Positions 22,926 to 35,201 of a stretch of 64,000 bases of DNA are shown here, piece after piece. Origin of the DNA: Pyxicephalus adspersus (taxonomy: Eukaryota > Chordata > Amphibia > Anura > Pyxicephalidae). A model generated the notes under the pieces. That model saw nothing but the letters and a program-made list of their open reading frames with translations, had not been told where the DNA came from and did no database searches. Position numbers and translations under genes: made by a program. The first letter of the stretch is position 1, and each line of letters opens with the position of its first letter. The stretch is from assembly GCF_032062135.1 (NCBI RefSeq), contig NC_092859.1, positions 63,615,994-63,679,993 on the forward strand, read 5' to 3'.

Positions 22926-25152
22926 GAGCTACCCAAACAATACTGGGAATTTCAGGATGTTTTCTGCAAAAAAACGGCTGAGACTCTACCACCACATAGT
23001 CCCTACGATTGTGCTATAGATCTCCTTCCTGGTGCCTCTCCTCCCCATGGCAGAGTCTATCCTCTCTCTATTCCTGGGACCAATGCCATGTCTTATTATA
23101 TTCAGGAGAACTTGGTGAGGGGCTTCATTGGTAAATCTTCCTTTCCAGCAGGGGCTGGTGTCTTCTTCATTCAGAAAAAGGATGGATCTCTGCGCCCTTG
23201 CATTGACTAATAGGGGCTTAACAACATCACCGTTAAGAATAAAAATCCCTTGCCTCTGATCTCTAAATTGTTTGATCATCTCCAAGGGGCATCTGTCTTC
23301 ACCAAACTTGATCTGCGGGGTGCCTACAATTTAATTTGCATCGGCAAGGGTGATGAATGGAAGACAGCCTTCAATACCCGAGATTGCCACTATTACTATA
23401 CTGAGTATCTAGTCATGCCATTCGGACTCTGCAATGCCCCTGTGGTATTCCAAGACTTCATGAATGACATCTTCTGGGACTTGTTATATGATTTTGTGAT
23501 TGTCTATTTAGGCGATATCCTGGTGTACTTTAGGGATCTATCCTCTCATCAAGACCATGTCAAAACAGTCCTACAACAGCTTCGGCAAAACAGACTGTAC
23601 CCCAAAGCGGAGAAATGCCTTTTTGAGTGCCCTGAAGTTCTGTTCCTGGGCTATATCGTCTCTGCTGAAGGTCTGCAGATGGACCCTGCCAAACTTATGC
23701 CGTCCTACACTGGCCACAACCCTTTGGGCTGAAGCCCATCCAGAGGCTCCTGGGCTGTAACTATTACAGACAGTTCATCAGTGACTACTTCTCGCTTGTG
23801 GCACCCATTACTGCTATGACTAAAAAAGGGAGCAATTGTAAAGCCTGGTCTTCCGAGGCTCTCCAGGCCTTTAAATTGTTTAAGGAAGCCGTTGCCTCTG
23901 CCCCTGCATTGGTGTGCCTAGACACTTCTCAGCCTTTTTTCCCGGAGGTGGACGCCTCCTCGGTTGGCGTTGGTGCTGTGCTGTCCCAAAAGAATGCTCC
24001 CGGCAAGTTAAGGACCTGTGGGTTCTTTTCTAAGGAATTCTCTCCAGCTGAGAAAAAATATGCCATCAAAGACAGGGAGCTTCTTGCGGTCAAGCTTGCC
24101 CTTGAAGAATGGCGCCATTTGCTGGAGGGAGCTCTCCAACCTGTCACCATTTTTACAGACCATAAGAACCTACAATCTCTTCGGACTGCACAACATTTGA
24201 ACCCCTGTCAAGCCCGCTGGGCTCTGTTTTTCTCAAGAATCAATTTTGTTCTCACTTATCAGCCGGGCCCCAAAAATGTAAAGGCAGACGCCCTTTCTGG
24301 TTCTTTCGAGAAGGAAAATCCTGAAGTGGAACCAGCCTTCATTATAGAACCAGCTTAAATCGTGCCCATGGCCCCAGTCCAATTTCTTCGAGTTCCACCA
24401 AGGAAGACCCTTATTCAAAAAAATCAGCGCCCATTGGTCCTTCAATGGGGGCATGCCTCTAAGTTTGCTGGGCATCATGGGCAACGGAAGACCTTTGATC
24501 TGATCAGCTGTGAATACTGGAGGCAGGATCTGAAACAAGATGTGAGGGACTTTGTGGCCACATGTACCGAATGTGCCTGACTTAAGGTGCCACAGAAGCT
24601 TCCCTCGGGCCCATTCATTCCGCTTCCTACTTCACTGCTTTTTGGGTTGTGGTTGATCGCTTCTCTAAATTGGCTCATTTCGTTCCTTTATCAGGTCTCC
24701 CATCTGCATCCACCTTGTCGAAGATCTTCATCTACATGGCCTACCCTCCCACATAGCGTCCAATAGCGGAGTACAATTCACTTCCCACTTCTGGGGGGCC
24801 CTTTGTTGTCAGGTAAAGATCCAGTTAGACCTCTCTTCAGCCTATCACCTCCAGACCAATGGGCAAACTGAAAGGATTAATCAGGCGCTGGAACAATACT
24901 TTCGTATGTATACCAACTCCCAGCAGGATGACTGGTCGGACCAGAACCGAACCATGGACCGAACTTGCCCACAACAAACGCATCAGCAAATTCACAGGGT
25001 TGTCTCCTTTTTTTAATGTTTCCGGTCTTCATCCTCGGATTCCTGCTCCTGTCCCTTTCGTGTCAGACGTTTCTGCTGCTGTAGCTGCCGCTAATCACCT
25101 CCAGCAAGTTTGGAAGAAAGTCTGTAGTGCCCTGGAGCAGGGAGTACTTTGA
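22926..25152 (+). pseudogene. Chromovirus (sushi-type Ty3) pol remnant, copy A
   Basis: The translation opens with the pre-RT segment KQYWEFQDVFCKK...LPPHSPYDCAIDLLPG, followed by GVFFIQKKDGSLRPCID. Two consecutive stops (TAA TAG near 23209) replace the usual Tyr-Arg. RT continues with TKLDLRGAYNLI and VMPFGLCNAP. The catalytic motif reads YLGDIL instead of YLDDIL (GGC at 23511-23513). A frameshift follows near 23697. RNase H spans about 23760-24357 ([32 protein letters not shown]). The integrase HHCC zinc region is at 24440-24580. The integrase core (WVVVDRFSKLAHFVPL) follows with stops. No gag, chromodomain or LTR is clear. Confidence 0.9.
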
Positions 25153-25345
25153 CATTTGGATATTTGTGGACATTTGCCTTTTTCCCCTATGCAAAGTTAA
25201 GACTCTTTACTTTATTTCACCTAAAAGGGTTAACTTGCACTGTTTAATACTGTGTAACTGCACAGTTGGTTGCACAGACAGGAGTTGAAACAATGTATCT
25301 GTTTGTGCTGAGCTTCTCCACTCCACTTCACTCCACCCTCTAGAA

Positions 25346-25412
25346 CAGCGGTCCCCAACCTTTTTGGCCCCAGGGACCGGTTTTACGGAAGGAAATTTCT
25401 CTGAGGACCGGG
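25346..25412. mobile_element. hAT (Zaphod/Tip100-like) terminal fragment
   Basis: It starts CAGCGGTCCCCAACCTTTTT and continues with GGGACCGGTTTTACGG, the terminal sequence of a widespread vertebrate hAT family with CAG...GTCCCCAACC ends. No opposite terminus is seen nearby, so the copy is truncated. The assignment is from memory of the family consensus. Confidence 0.6.
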
Positions 25413-25420
25413 GGGGGGGG

Positions 25421-25478
25421 GTGCACAGAGAGAAAAGAGAAGACATACTCTGGCGTCTTCTCTTTTCTCTCTGTGCAC
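25421..25478. repeat. Perfect 24-bp inverted repeat
   Basis: Arms 25421-25444 and 25455-25478 (GTGCACAGAGAG...) are exact reverse complements around a 10-bp loop. It directly follows a G run at the edge of the hAT terminal fragment, so it may be internal hAT sequence. Confidence 0.85.
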
Positions 25479-25554
25479 CTCTGCTGCTTCAAAGCGATCA
25501 CATGACATCTGACAGACACAGACACAGACATGTCATGTGCTCGCATTGCTTGGC

Positions 25555-25702
25555 TACAACCTGGCAGTAGCTTGCCGCACAACATCCTCACCTCTAGAGG
25601 CTCTGGAGAAGACCAAGCTACTGCTTAGACCCTGCGCCCTGTGCACTTCTCTACCCAGAGGGTGGGTGACACAGTGGGTCCACCACTTTGCCTTGTGGAG
25701 CC
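25555..25702 (+). mobile_element. LTR family A fragment (distal part)
   Basis: The block CTCACCTCTAGAGGCTCTG and the block CCACCACTTTGCC...TGTGGAGCC match 19115-19265 in order and spacing. Only the distal 150 bp of family A are present. Confidence 0.7.
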
Positions 25703-25724
25703 ATGGCAAAAAGGCAGAAATGTC

Positions 25725-25859
25725 AGGTGTTGTTGACAATCGGATTGCAATATAACTCTTGTTTACATTTTTAGCCACCCTGACTTTAGTTCGGGGTAAA
25801 CGATAGTAGCAAGTTCGCTTACCCCGAACCAAGGTCGGGCTTAACGGCCGGGTGGTTAA
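25725..25859 (+). mobile_element. TTAA hairpin element, copy 2 (3' end only)
   Basis: It ends GGCCGGGTGGTTAA with TTAA at 25856-25859. It contains the paired blocks TTCGGGGTAA and TTACCCCGAACC that form the terminal hairpin of this family. The 5' part is missing. Confidence 0.7.
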
Positions 25860-26249
25860 ATACTGGATTGTATGCATTATTTAGGTGTTTACACAAAACA
25901 AATAGTACTAGTATATCAAACTGCCAGGGACAAATCCAGTTTGTGCCAAACATTTTTCTGCTTTTCGATGCCTTCAGGGTGTTTATGCAGGTTTGAATGG
26001 GGTTTTAGACTTTGGCAAACTATATATTGACCTACTCATCTCAGGTTGGTGGTGAAAGCACATAAAGGTGAATTCCTCCTTTAACCAGAAGCAATATCAT
26101 CCATGAATGGTGCTTGGGGCCAAGCCCATGACATCAGAAATCATAGAAAAAAATAGGCAATCTTTTCAGTTTGAAGCATGTTAAGCAATATGACCAAAAA
26201 AAGCCCTCTTTGCCTATTTCTTAATATAATTTCTCTTTTCTATGTATAT

Positions 26250-26814
26250 TGTGACACCAATACAGGATTGGTGGTGGAAGGGATGTATATTTGCCCAAGA
26301 TTCCTCTCCTATGTGAAGTAGCAGGTGGAAGACTCTCACCTGCGAGGTAATAATGCAACAGCACTGAGGGTGGGGATATACCATAGAGCCAGGAGCTCAG
26401 TCAGGAGCTTAGCTTGGAGAGACACAGATAGGGGTGTGTGTCAGTGCAGCTTACCTTGGAGAGACACAGACAGGGGTTTGTGTCAGTGCAGCTCTATTTG
26501 GAGAGAGCTCTGATTGGAGACACAGCCAGGTGGACTGTGTGAATGAACTCAAACCTGAGTAAAAGGTTGCTGAAAGCTTGGTTTTGAGCTGACAGGGAGA
26601 AGCCCTCCAGCTGACAGACAGGGACGTCTGATGTATAGTAAGTGGCGGACAGGCAAGGTTTTCCTTTGCTGTTTTGTTATTTTATATGCAACCTTCAATA
26701 CACCTGGCTGCAAGCCAGCTTAACACTTATACCTTGGTGTGTGATATGAGTTGGATGAACCAGACAAGTGTCCTTTGACCCCAGCAAAGGCGATCCTGAG
26801 CTTAACCCCTCACA
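26250..26814 (+). mobile_element. Solo LTR with 4-bp target duplication
   Basis: The element starts TGTGACACC and ends CCCCTCACA, giving TG...CA ends with an inverted TGTGA/TCACA. It is flanked by ATAT at 26246-26249 and 26815-26818, a 4-bp target duplication. A duplication with 42-bp period occurs at 26413-26450 and 26455-26492 (CTTGGAGAGACACAG each). No internal retroviral sequence adjoins it, so recombination left a solo LTR. It does not obviously match LTR families A or B. Confidence 0.8.
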
Positions 26815-26818
26815 ATAT

Positions 26819-29800
26819 TTACAACTTATAAATTCTTACATACATGTTTTGATGCATGTGCACTCATGTCTGTACATACATGCATGAGTACACATAAAGC
26901 AAAACAAACAATATACACATAAAAAGAAAAATCTGAATGATGATCCTTCTCTGCAAAAGTGAGGCACATTTTTTAACTCATAGAACACAGTTCACACGCA
27001 TATAGCGGGTCTGCCTTGGCGCACAACTATGCACATCAAAAAACTGAGTTTTAACAAGACAATTGTGCTGTTTTTAGCCTTCCAAACAATTCAGAGAAAG
27101 GAACAGATTAAAAACAATCACAATTGACTTTTTAAACTTTATGTCCCGGGAGATCACGTAACAACAAACCTTCCAAAAACAAACAACAACGTTTTAGAAA
27201 CAACTTTATTCAACATAAACATTTGCTAAAAGGTCACATAAAAATATTAAAAAAAAACATTAATAAGAAACACACACAGACTCCATTAAATGTTTTAAAA
27301 AAAAACAAACAAAACACATGTAAACCCACACTTCCATATAAAGCCAAAATAGTTCAAAAATGGCCCAACAAATAATGCATTCAAAAAAACTTACCAAACC
27401 AATATGCAATTTTGCCCTACCAAGGGTGGAAAACTGGATTAGATAATATTTGTGCAGGACAAACGTTTCAAAGTGGTAATAAAGGCAGAATTTTGCAATG
27501 AAACAATATGGCCACAAACACAATAACATAGCAATAACTTCAAAATTGCAAAATGGACATTGAAACATTCAAAGTTTAAAAAACAAAAGCAGCTACTGTG
27601 CTAAATGGTAGGCAAAGAATCACATACAGCAACATAGATTAATTAGGATAGCACACAAAACAGCCGCCCCCTCCAGGAGAAAAGAAAAAGGCAAAAGAAA
27701 AAAGCAAGTTAGACAACACCCTTATAAATGCTCATAGTTCAGCGCACAGCTTATACAAATTTGCCTGCAATTGACATTTGCGCAGTCTGTCAAAATTGGA
27801 TGTTCGTTTTTTGTTTTTTTTTTGCTGTTGGACATTCCATAACCATTTATTGATACGATCCTTTAGATTTGTACACCAGTAAACAGATATTCCAAAAAAT
27901 TAAAAATAAAGTAGAGGATGATTTAATCATTAATAGAATTATTGAAGTATAAAATTATATATGTATATAACGTCCGCGTTTGCTTGATGAATCAGCCTCC
28001 CCGTGTCCACCATCTGCCCACATCACAAATGGCAACAGTTTTAGCTTTCAGAAGGCCTTGCAACATGTTTTTGAGGAAAACATAGCAGAGCACTTAGACA
28101 TAGAAATATGTACAATAGCTTTCTGTATACAACTAGGAAGATATTTAGAATGCCAGGAAAATAGGAAAAACAAAAGCAAGCTCTAACAGTCTTCAGGGAA
28201 CGGACTGGGCATAACCACCAATTTATTAATGGTCAGCCTTTACCTCCAGAGACAAAACTGATATACCTAAGAAAAAGGCTGCATCGATATCCATGATTAT
28301 TTTGCAGAGCTGCAAATAGGAAAATTATAAATGTATATTAAAAGTCCTATTTATGACAATTCATCCAGGATCGGTGTATTTTACAATTACAAATTTTCTT
28401 TCACAGTAAATTTAATTTAAAACATTATGTTAGCAATAACTTACCTGTGCCTGTCATCCAGCAATGAGTAACCAGCAAAAAGATGTGTACCTGCTCTAGA
28501 GTCCTGCCTTCTGGTGCGCCACTTGGTTCCCTCTGAGAGCATTTGACCCCAATATATTCTCTGTTGGCATTGAGGTGTTTGCTGAATGTGGCAGGAGGGT
28601 TTGGCTGTTCATGGTCCTGCAACCAATGGTTCCTCCTGGCCTGATAGTCCTAATAAAAGTATAACTAATCTATAGACCCTTTGCAAGGAATGATCAATCG
28701 GTAGATCATTGCTGGTGATAGTGTTTAGTTTTCTAATCTGCTGTGGGTGAATTTTTCTTGTTAACTTTTTGTTGAGCTTGCTTCTATTTGACCCTCCTTT
28801 ACCTACTATTTGGACAGACCCTTGCCTTGACCTGTGCAACAGTTTATTGAATTGACTTTAGGAAACAGAATACTATACAAATTGATAACCTTGTTTGTAT
28901 GCTGCAATATAGCTGATTCATGAGCTAATCAGTTTCGACCCTAGAAAAAACAAGCATATAAACCAATAAAAATTTTACCCTTGTAATGTTGATTCATTTG
29001 AAAGAAAAATGTAGACCAGGAGAATATGAGATGGAACAAATCTGGCTGACAAAGTTGTGCTAATCAGGTCCCCAAAAAAATAAATAATTAAAAAGCAAAA
29101 GACAACACACATAATTGTGCCCCCACCCCCACAAATATGTTCTGATGTATACATAGGAAGTCCAAAAAAGGGAAAAAATCCTCATGAAAGCATATAACAC
29201 AATCCTCTAGTGATTTCCACCAGCAAAACCACCAGTACAGGAAATGGTTCCCATAGGGAGTTACCTTTTGTATTATTGAGGAGTTTTCCCCTCATTTTCT
29301 CTCCTTATCAAGAATGTTTCCTTAAAAATGCACAGAAAGTTGGGAGTTAAAATTTTACAAAGATGGTGGGTTTTAGGTTTATATGGTTTTCTATGCTTAA
29401 TTGAAGATTTTAAATTTACTTTTAAAGTTCAATTTTTCATTGTTGGATATTTTGTTTTACAAAATAAGTAGCAAGGAATGTAGTGTTGCCTTGGCAACAT
29501 GTGTTGGTAATTTTTAAATGTGCCCAATAACTTTTTCCCTTCATTTTTTTTCTCAGAGGGGCCAGATATGTAAAGTGTAGCTGCATAGTGCACTTTATAA
29601 TTACAGCATAAAACATTTTGATCCGTGGAGAATCATACAGTGTGGAAAAACAATAGTCATAATGATGGCATTTGTATTATCAGGACTTGAATAATGTTCA
29701 TTACAGCTCTGTGGGATGATGTTCTCCTACAGATATTGGAGGAAAATCTATTAACAAAGTGCTTTTCATATGCATCTTCAACAGATGCTACAGGTAAACA

Positions 29801-30566
29801 AAGAGGTGCCATCATGATCCCAGGTATCAGATAAAAGACACAAGCACACCTCCATAAACATAGTTGTAGCGATGTAGCAATGTAGCAATTATTTAAGCAT
29901 TTATTGCTTATTATACCAATAGCTGGAAGCAGAGACTCATCAAGGTTTCAGAACATCATATTTCGTTATGATGGATTTTTGTATACTGTTTGTATTTAAA
30001 TTTACACTGGCTATGCATTAAATTGCTATTGCTGTTCATGGTAATGAAGGTGCTATTTTCGCTTTCTCAAATGACAATAAATAGAAAAACTATTTTTGGT
30101 TGAACAAAAAGATACTGAGACTTTATAGGCCAAATGAGCAAATCATAGAAAGTGGTGCATTCCTTTCCTCAATTAGTGACATCCCCCTTAAAAATTGTAT
30201 GAACAAGAAAAGAAAGAAGAAAAGCAGGGTTTTTTGTGGCAAGTACATGTGTATTTGTTCTTTCATATTATAGCAAGAGCATATATCTTCACAATAGGGT
30301 GATATAATGAACATAAAAAAATGCACAGTCATAGGCTTCCACACTTTGGGTCTGCCCTATTAAAGTCATGGAGTATTTTGACCCTTATACTAGACACAGT
30401 TTCCGCAGACTCTGCAACACTCTGTAAACAACACACCATGACTTGGCAGCACTTCCTACAGCATCATTCATATCTATGACTCAAGAACTGTAGCTAAAAC
30501 TAATGAAACCAGCAACGCTTCTCCATCTAACCAGCGGGCATCACTCTACATAACGGCACAGACACA
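26819..30566. other. Gene-free stretch
   Basis: AT-rich DNA. At about 27966-27992 a short piece (TTGCTTGATGAATCAG) resembles the terminus of the GGCCCT element family. Nothing else is recognised in 3.7 kb. Confidence 0.5.
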
Positions 30567-30735
30567 TCCCCTGAAGAAGCCAGACGGTGAAACGTTTATT
30601 GGAACTCATTGATTTAAAATTCATTGGATTCAATAATAATGTGTAAGAATTTTATAATGTGAATGCATGGCTACATAATAAAAAGAAAACGAAAACCCAT
30701 ACTAGTAATATTTGTGTACCAAACTAATTTAAAAT
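30567..30735 (+). mobile_element. Penelope-like element tail with a hammerhead-like core
   Basis: It starts CCCCTGAAGAAGCC, then AGACGGTGAAACG. This is a hammerhead-type CUGAAGA - stem II - GAAAC order with one change from the CUGAUGA consensus. The next 130 bp (TTGGAACTCATTGATTT onward) are the reverse complement of 51525-51640, which shows that this is a dispersed element tail. AATAAAAAG follows the core by about 90 bp. Confidence 0.55.
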
Positions 30736-30784
30736 CTTATTAACCAAAAATCAGTGGATGAGGAAAAACCAAAGAGATTGGATT

Positions 30785-31330
30785 TATCACAGATCCCTGC
30801 AGGACCAGGGGATCTGTACCACCTTCATTGTCACCCACCTTACACTCCCCTGCTGCCAGCACCAGCTCTGCTACGGGATCACCTCCTCAGCTCACTTCCT
30901 GGTCAACGTCATGTGACTCCCAGTCAACTGCTCTATTACCTCAGAGGACTAGAGTGTTCCACATACATGCTTCCCCTGCTGGTGGATGTGAACACCACCA
31001 ACCTCTCGTCTCCAGGACCCCCTCTGGTGGTAGGATAGGATGCAGCAGGTCACATTGCTTCCATCCATCACATGACCTTCCCTAAAAGAAAGTCAATTGC
31101 AACAGGAAGTTGCCTGAACAAGGAGTTATTTTGGCTATGCTTTCAGGTCCCTGTTGTTTGATTCTCTTTTTCCTGATTGTGTATCGACCTCGGCTTGACC
31201 TTGACTACTTCTGATTGCTTCCTGCCCTGATCTCTGGCTTGACCGACAACTCTTCGTCCCTCATTCTGGTACCACGCCTTGTTTCTGTCTGTCAGCAGTC
31301 ACCTGTCCCCTGTTGAGGATGAACGTATTT
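30785..31330 (+). mobile_element. LTR family A, second copy (5' part)
   Basis: It matches 18586-19100: CACAGATCCCTGCAGGACCA at the start, CTCCCCTGCTGCC, TGACTCCCAGTCA, then the GACTACTTCTGATTGC block. The distal part reappears at about 31861-31890 (GGAGGCTGCAACCTGGCA), so roughly 530 bp of other sequence interrupts it. Confidence 0.65.
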
Positions 31331-31968
31331 CCCTCTTGAAGGAACAGAGACTCCTTGCTATTGATGTAGTTTTTACAAACACATGTGTGAGAACAATCAA
31401 AAGTGGTTATTGTTCTGATTTATTCAGAAAGGGTGGTGGTATTTATACAAAGTGAAGAATTACAGAAAGGTAATTAAAAGTAAACAGTAAACAGTGATCT
31501 TTCAGGAATCCAAAGTCATTGATGGTCCTAAACAATGCAACAATCCTCTCATGGCCCAATTTATTACCCATTGTTTCTAATTTATACATTGGTCATTGTC
31601 ATTGTTGTTATTGTTTGCTATTTATACTTTGGTTATTGTTACACAAAAGAAATCTAATGATATTTACAGGACAATCACTCTTTACAATGCAGTCAGCTTT
31701 CCAGATATTTCAAAAATGGTGAACAATGGTCAGTTGATCACAAGCCTTAGCCCAGGAAAACAAAAGGTGTAGAAAAAAAGTCCTTTGTTGGTATGGCAAA
31801 AGCCTTGTATGTAGTATACTTTCTGTTTCCTTCTTATATATCAAAAAGTCCACATCACCCTGCGTGCACGGAGGCTGCAACCTGGCAATTGCCCATAAAT
31901 ATGAATTTCATACAAACATCATGATTTCCATTACATATTGTGATCAAATTGTTACCCGCAACCAAGGA
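31331..31968. other. Insertion within LTR family A plus flank
   Basis: Unclassified AT-rich sequence separating the two parts of the family A copy. I see no coding similarity. Confidence 0.4.
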
Positions 31969-32515
31969 TTGTCACGCACGAAGAGACAGGACCACTAGAA
32001 GGCACTACGGCTGGCACAGAGGTGGTGTGAGCCCTGAGAAGGGCCAAGGCGCAGAGTCTAAGCCGGGGACCCAGGTCAATAGCCGGGGATCCAGGAGACA
32101 GACACCAGTGGCACAGGGAACACAGGAGACATTGGAAGCAACAGGAGGCACAGGTGACACAGGAAAATTCACAGACAGACAGGAACACTGGAACAGCACA
32201 GGGAAGTTGGCTGGGAACCAAAAGACTGGACAACAAGGGGTTAATGCAGGAGCTGGACAGAGGAAACACTGAATTAAGCACCAGGTGGACAGGAACTAGT
32301 TCACAGAACTAGGGGCTCGGCCCAATGAAGACACAACAGAGACACATTGCTCGAACACTTGCAATGTGCGAGCTAGCTAAACAGCCAGGGCTGGTCCAGA
32401 GGCTACTTTCTGATTGGCCAGAATTGATAAAGCTTAGAAACAGAGACATGCCCAGCGTCTGAACTGCACCCGCATGCACAGGAGAGAGGTGTCTGAGCTT
32501 TAGAGGGGGGGAGGT
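31969..32515 (-). mobile_element. LTR-like element, family B (uninterrupted copy)
   Basis: Reverse complement of the two family B arms at 18460-18585 and 19272-19690, but without the nested family A insert. It therefore serves as the empty-site reference for that insertion. It includes GGCCAGAATTGATAAAGCTT and a repetitive ACACAGGA-rich stretch. Its clade is unknown. Confidence 0.65.
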
Positions 32516-32663
32516 AAGTGTGAAATAGGTCAGTAAATACATACAATATAAGCATATAATTAATATTAGAGTACACGATAAATTGCAGTAAATCCCTACA
32601 CCAAACATCTTGTTGAAAATAGAGAAAAAAAATTGCACTAAATATCTTTCACTTGGGGAATAG

Positions 32664-32668
<5 letters not shown>

Positions 32669-32697
<29 letters not shown>
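32669..32697. repeat. (AT)n microsatellite
   Basis: Alternating AT for about 29 bp. Confidence 0.9.
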
Positions 32698-32702
<5 letters not shown>

Positions 32703-32878
32703 TCCCTTCCTTTCTTTAAACAGTTGTCAATATTTCCTGCTTGTATACAAGAACTCCCGGCTGTCAGTTAATGATACAGAAAGGGTTACAAGAATGGTGT
32801 TAAACTTAAAGTTTCATTAAATCCTGGATGTTGTGTAGCATTCAAATTAAAAAATCCACCTCTCTTTGCAGGGAAGCC

Positions 32879-33440
32879 TTATTCCAGTCTCCTCTTCTGG
32901 GGTCTGGCGGAATTAAATTTTTCTGGAACTGTAAATCTCACTTTGTTCTCATTAAAATTGTGATGTGTTGCCATATGTAAACTGAGTGGGGTTATAATCT
33001 TTCCATTGGTAATAGCATAAATATGCTCATATATTCTCTTCCTGAACTCACGTTTGGTTTTCCCCACATAAAAGGACCTGCAACTGCAGAAGGCTAGGAA
33101 GAAAACTCCTTTAGTCTTGCAATTAACTTTTTGTACTAACCTGGGAACATAGCTAACCGGAATTTGAATATTATCCTTATCATGATGAATCCATTTACAT
33201 TACTTGTATTTCCCACTTGTATAAGCCTAAATGCCCATCTTTGTCAAAGGAACTATCTTGTCTGGCTCCAAAGTGGCTATGTACTAGCTTATCTCTAGGA
33301 GATGAGATAAGAAATTATCTGAGGGTAAGAGCCCAAATATTTTTTAATCTGTGGGTCAATATCAGCCCAAAATTGACTGCATATATTCCTCAATATTTGG
33401 TGTTGGTGAGAGAATTTGGTAATAATTCTCACTTCATCTT
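32879..33440 (-). pseudogene. Penelope-like element, linker and GIY-YIG endonuclease part
   Basis: From 33440 downward the minus strand encodes IITKFSHQHQILRNICSQFW and KLVHSHFG, the PLE linker after the RT. It then encodes FYVGKTK-like residues and KRIYEHIYAITNGKIITPLS, the GIY-YIG endonuclease core. Stops and frameshifts are frequent between about 33070 and 33300. The RT half is absent. An L1 3' UTR adjoins it at 33440 and another PLE lies beyond in the opposite orientation. Confidence 0.8.
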
Positions 33441-33720
33441 TTTTTAAGTTTTTATTGAAATTTTCAAATAAAGTAAACAATAACATTACACAACAAGTTT
33501 GCATAGAATAACACGAAAAGAAAAAAAAAAAACAAGTAACATTTAAAAAAAAGGGGGGGGGGAGAAGGGGCAAAAACAAAAAAAGAAGAGTGCCAACCAG
33601 TAACCAGACATTGGTAGAATAATCATATGAGGTCAAACATAGTTCAACACCTCTTAGGTTTCAAAGTCCAAATACAGCAGGCAATCCCTGCTTGAACTAT
33701 ATATGATTATAATCTAACCA
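33441..33720 (-). mobile_element. L1 LINE 3' UTR fragment
   Basis: On the minus strand the sequence ends TTGAAAATTTCAATAAAAAC followed by A-rich sequence, the usual ending of vertebrate L1 3' UTRs. Upstream of it are C/T-rich and homopolymer tracts. It sits between two PLE fragments. Confidence 0.55.
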
Positions 33721-33829
33721 AGGGTCCCATGTGTTGTAGAACTTGTTAAGGTTGTTTTTAAGAGTACAGGTAAATTTGTCATTGACCATTATCTCACTAA
33801 AATATCTCAATGCCTTACTAGACATCGAC

Positions 33830-35201
33830 CCACATCTATGGATGAAAACAACTTCATTCTACAATTACTACAATAAATCCTGGAAAGAAATGTTTTCACC
33901 TTTGATAGTACCACGTATCTTCAAACCCAGGGGGTTGCCATGGGAACCAAATGTGCTCCCTCCTACGCTAATTTATACCCTGGCAAATGAGAGAGGGAGC
34001 TCTTTTCTACCATCCCTATTACACATTGTGGTCCCCATATACTACCATGGCAATGCTACATCTGGGATAACTTGATGTTTTGGACAGGTCCCATACATCT
34101 TATTGACCAGTTTATTCAGATGACCTAACACAATGACTATAATTTGAAATTCACCTCAGACTACAAGCCTGCTTACCGTACCTAGATGTCTAAATTATTA
34201 TTATTATTATTACTATTAAGGAAAATACATCCACTTCTCTATACAAAAAGACAACCGCAAGAAACACAATCCTGCATGCTAAATGCACTCATCCATATTC
34301 ATTAATAAAAAGCATCCCGTATGGCCAATATCTACGCTTAAGATGCAACTGTTCTATGGACACAGCATTTAAATTAGAAGCAAAAGCACTTACAGAAAGA
34401 CTCCTACAAAGAGGCTACCCTAAGAAGACTGACAAAAGCCTGCCAACTTTCCAGAGACAATCTGTTGACAGATAAACCCAAGCAACTGACAACTAGTAAC
34501 GCGGTACAACATAGATCTATTCAACAGATATACCAGAAACACTGGCATATCCTTAAAGCTGACCCACAAACAAACAAATTCATAGACGATAAACCACAAT
34601 CGCAAAGCACAAACTCTCAAGGATAAACTGGTATCAAGTCATTTTGTTTCTTTGGACACTCCACCTGTTAACAATATAGGAGGCAGCTTTAGCTGTGGAC
34701 ATTGTCAACAATGCCAATGGATCTATGAATTAATGAACATTGTTTTACTCCATGGACAAACACACTGTCAGAGACATTACATAGACTGTGCAACTCCTGA
34801 GTGATCTATATGATTATGTGCCCCTGTAGTGCATATTATATAGGGAAAACCAAAAGACCCATACGAAAACACATATATGAGCGCATTTATTTTGTGAATA
34901 ACGGCAAATTTACTACTCCCCTCAGCCACCACAAGGCATTTTTTGGTCTAAAACACCCCCCCCCCCCCCCCCCCCCAACAAAAACAAAACAATCAAGGTA
35001 AATAACTTTATTCAAAAGAAACATCAATACGTTACAACCTTGATGACACCCCCCTGCCCCCCCCCCCCCCCCAATCCCCGGGGAGGCGATATTGATGTAC
35101 CATTGCAATCAAAATGTGGATGGACTGTTACATTACAAACTACTAAGTACCCTGGTCTTAATGACATGTTAAGCTTCAAACCTTTTTTACCTAAACTGTA
35201 A
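33830..35201 (+). pseudogene. Penelope-like element, RT to GIY-YIG C terminus
   Basis: The plus strand encodes VFTFDSTTYLQTQGVAMGTK followed by CAPSYANLY at 33870-33990, the PLE RT signature. The catalytic region near 34065 reads YIWDNLMFWTGPIHLID, with the YIDD Asp pair damaged. The endonuclease follows near 34840 (YYIGKTKRPIRKHIYERIYF). The C terminus near 35120-35201 reads YPGLNDMLSFKPFLPKL and stops at TAA 35199-35201, as expected for PLEs. Two C runs interrupt the endonuclease. Many stops make it a pseudogene. Confidence 0.85.
34955..35074. repeat. Two poly-C tracts within the PLE endonuclease
   Basis: C runs of about 21 bp (near 34956-34977) and about 17 bp (near 35056-35072) flank an 80-bp insert containing AACTTTATTCAAAAGAAACA. 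The Pro-rich and Gly-rich translations here are artefacts. Confidence 0.8.

Noticed and set aside
34801..35108. Pro-rich and Gly-rich ends of frames near 34990
   Set aside because: They are poly-C tracts read in frame; only the GIY-YIG residues before them are meaningful.
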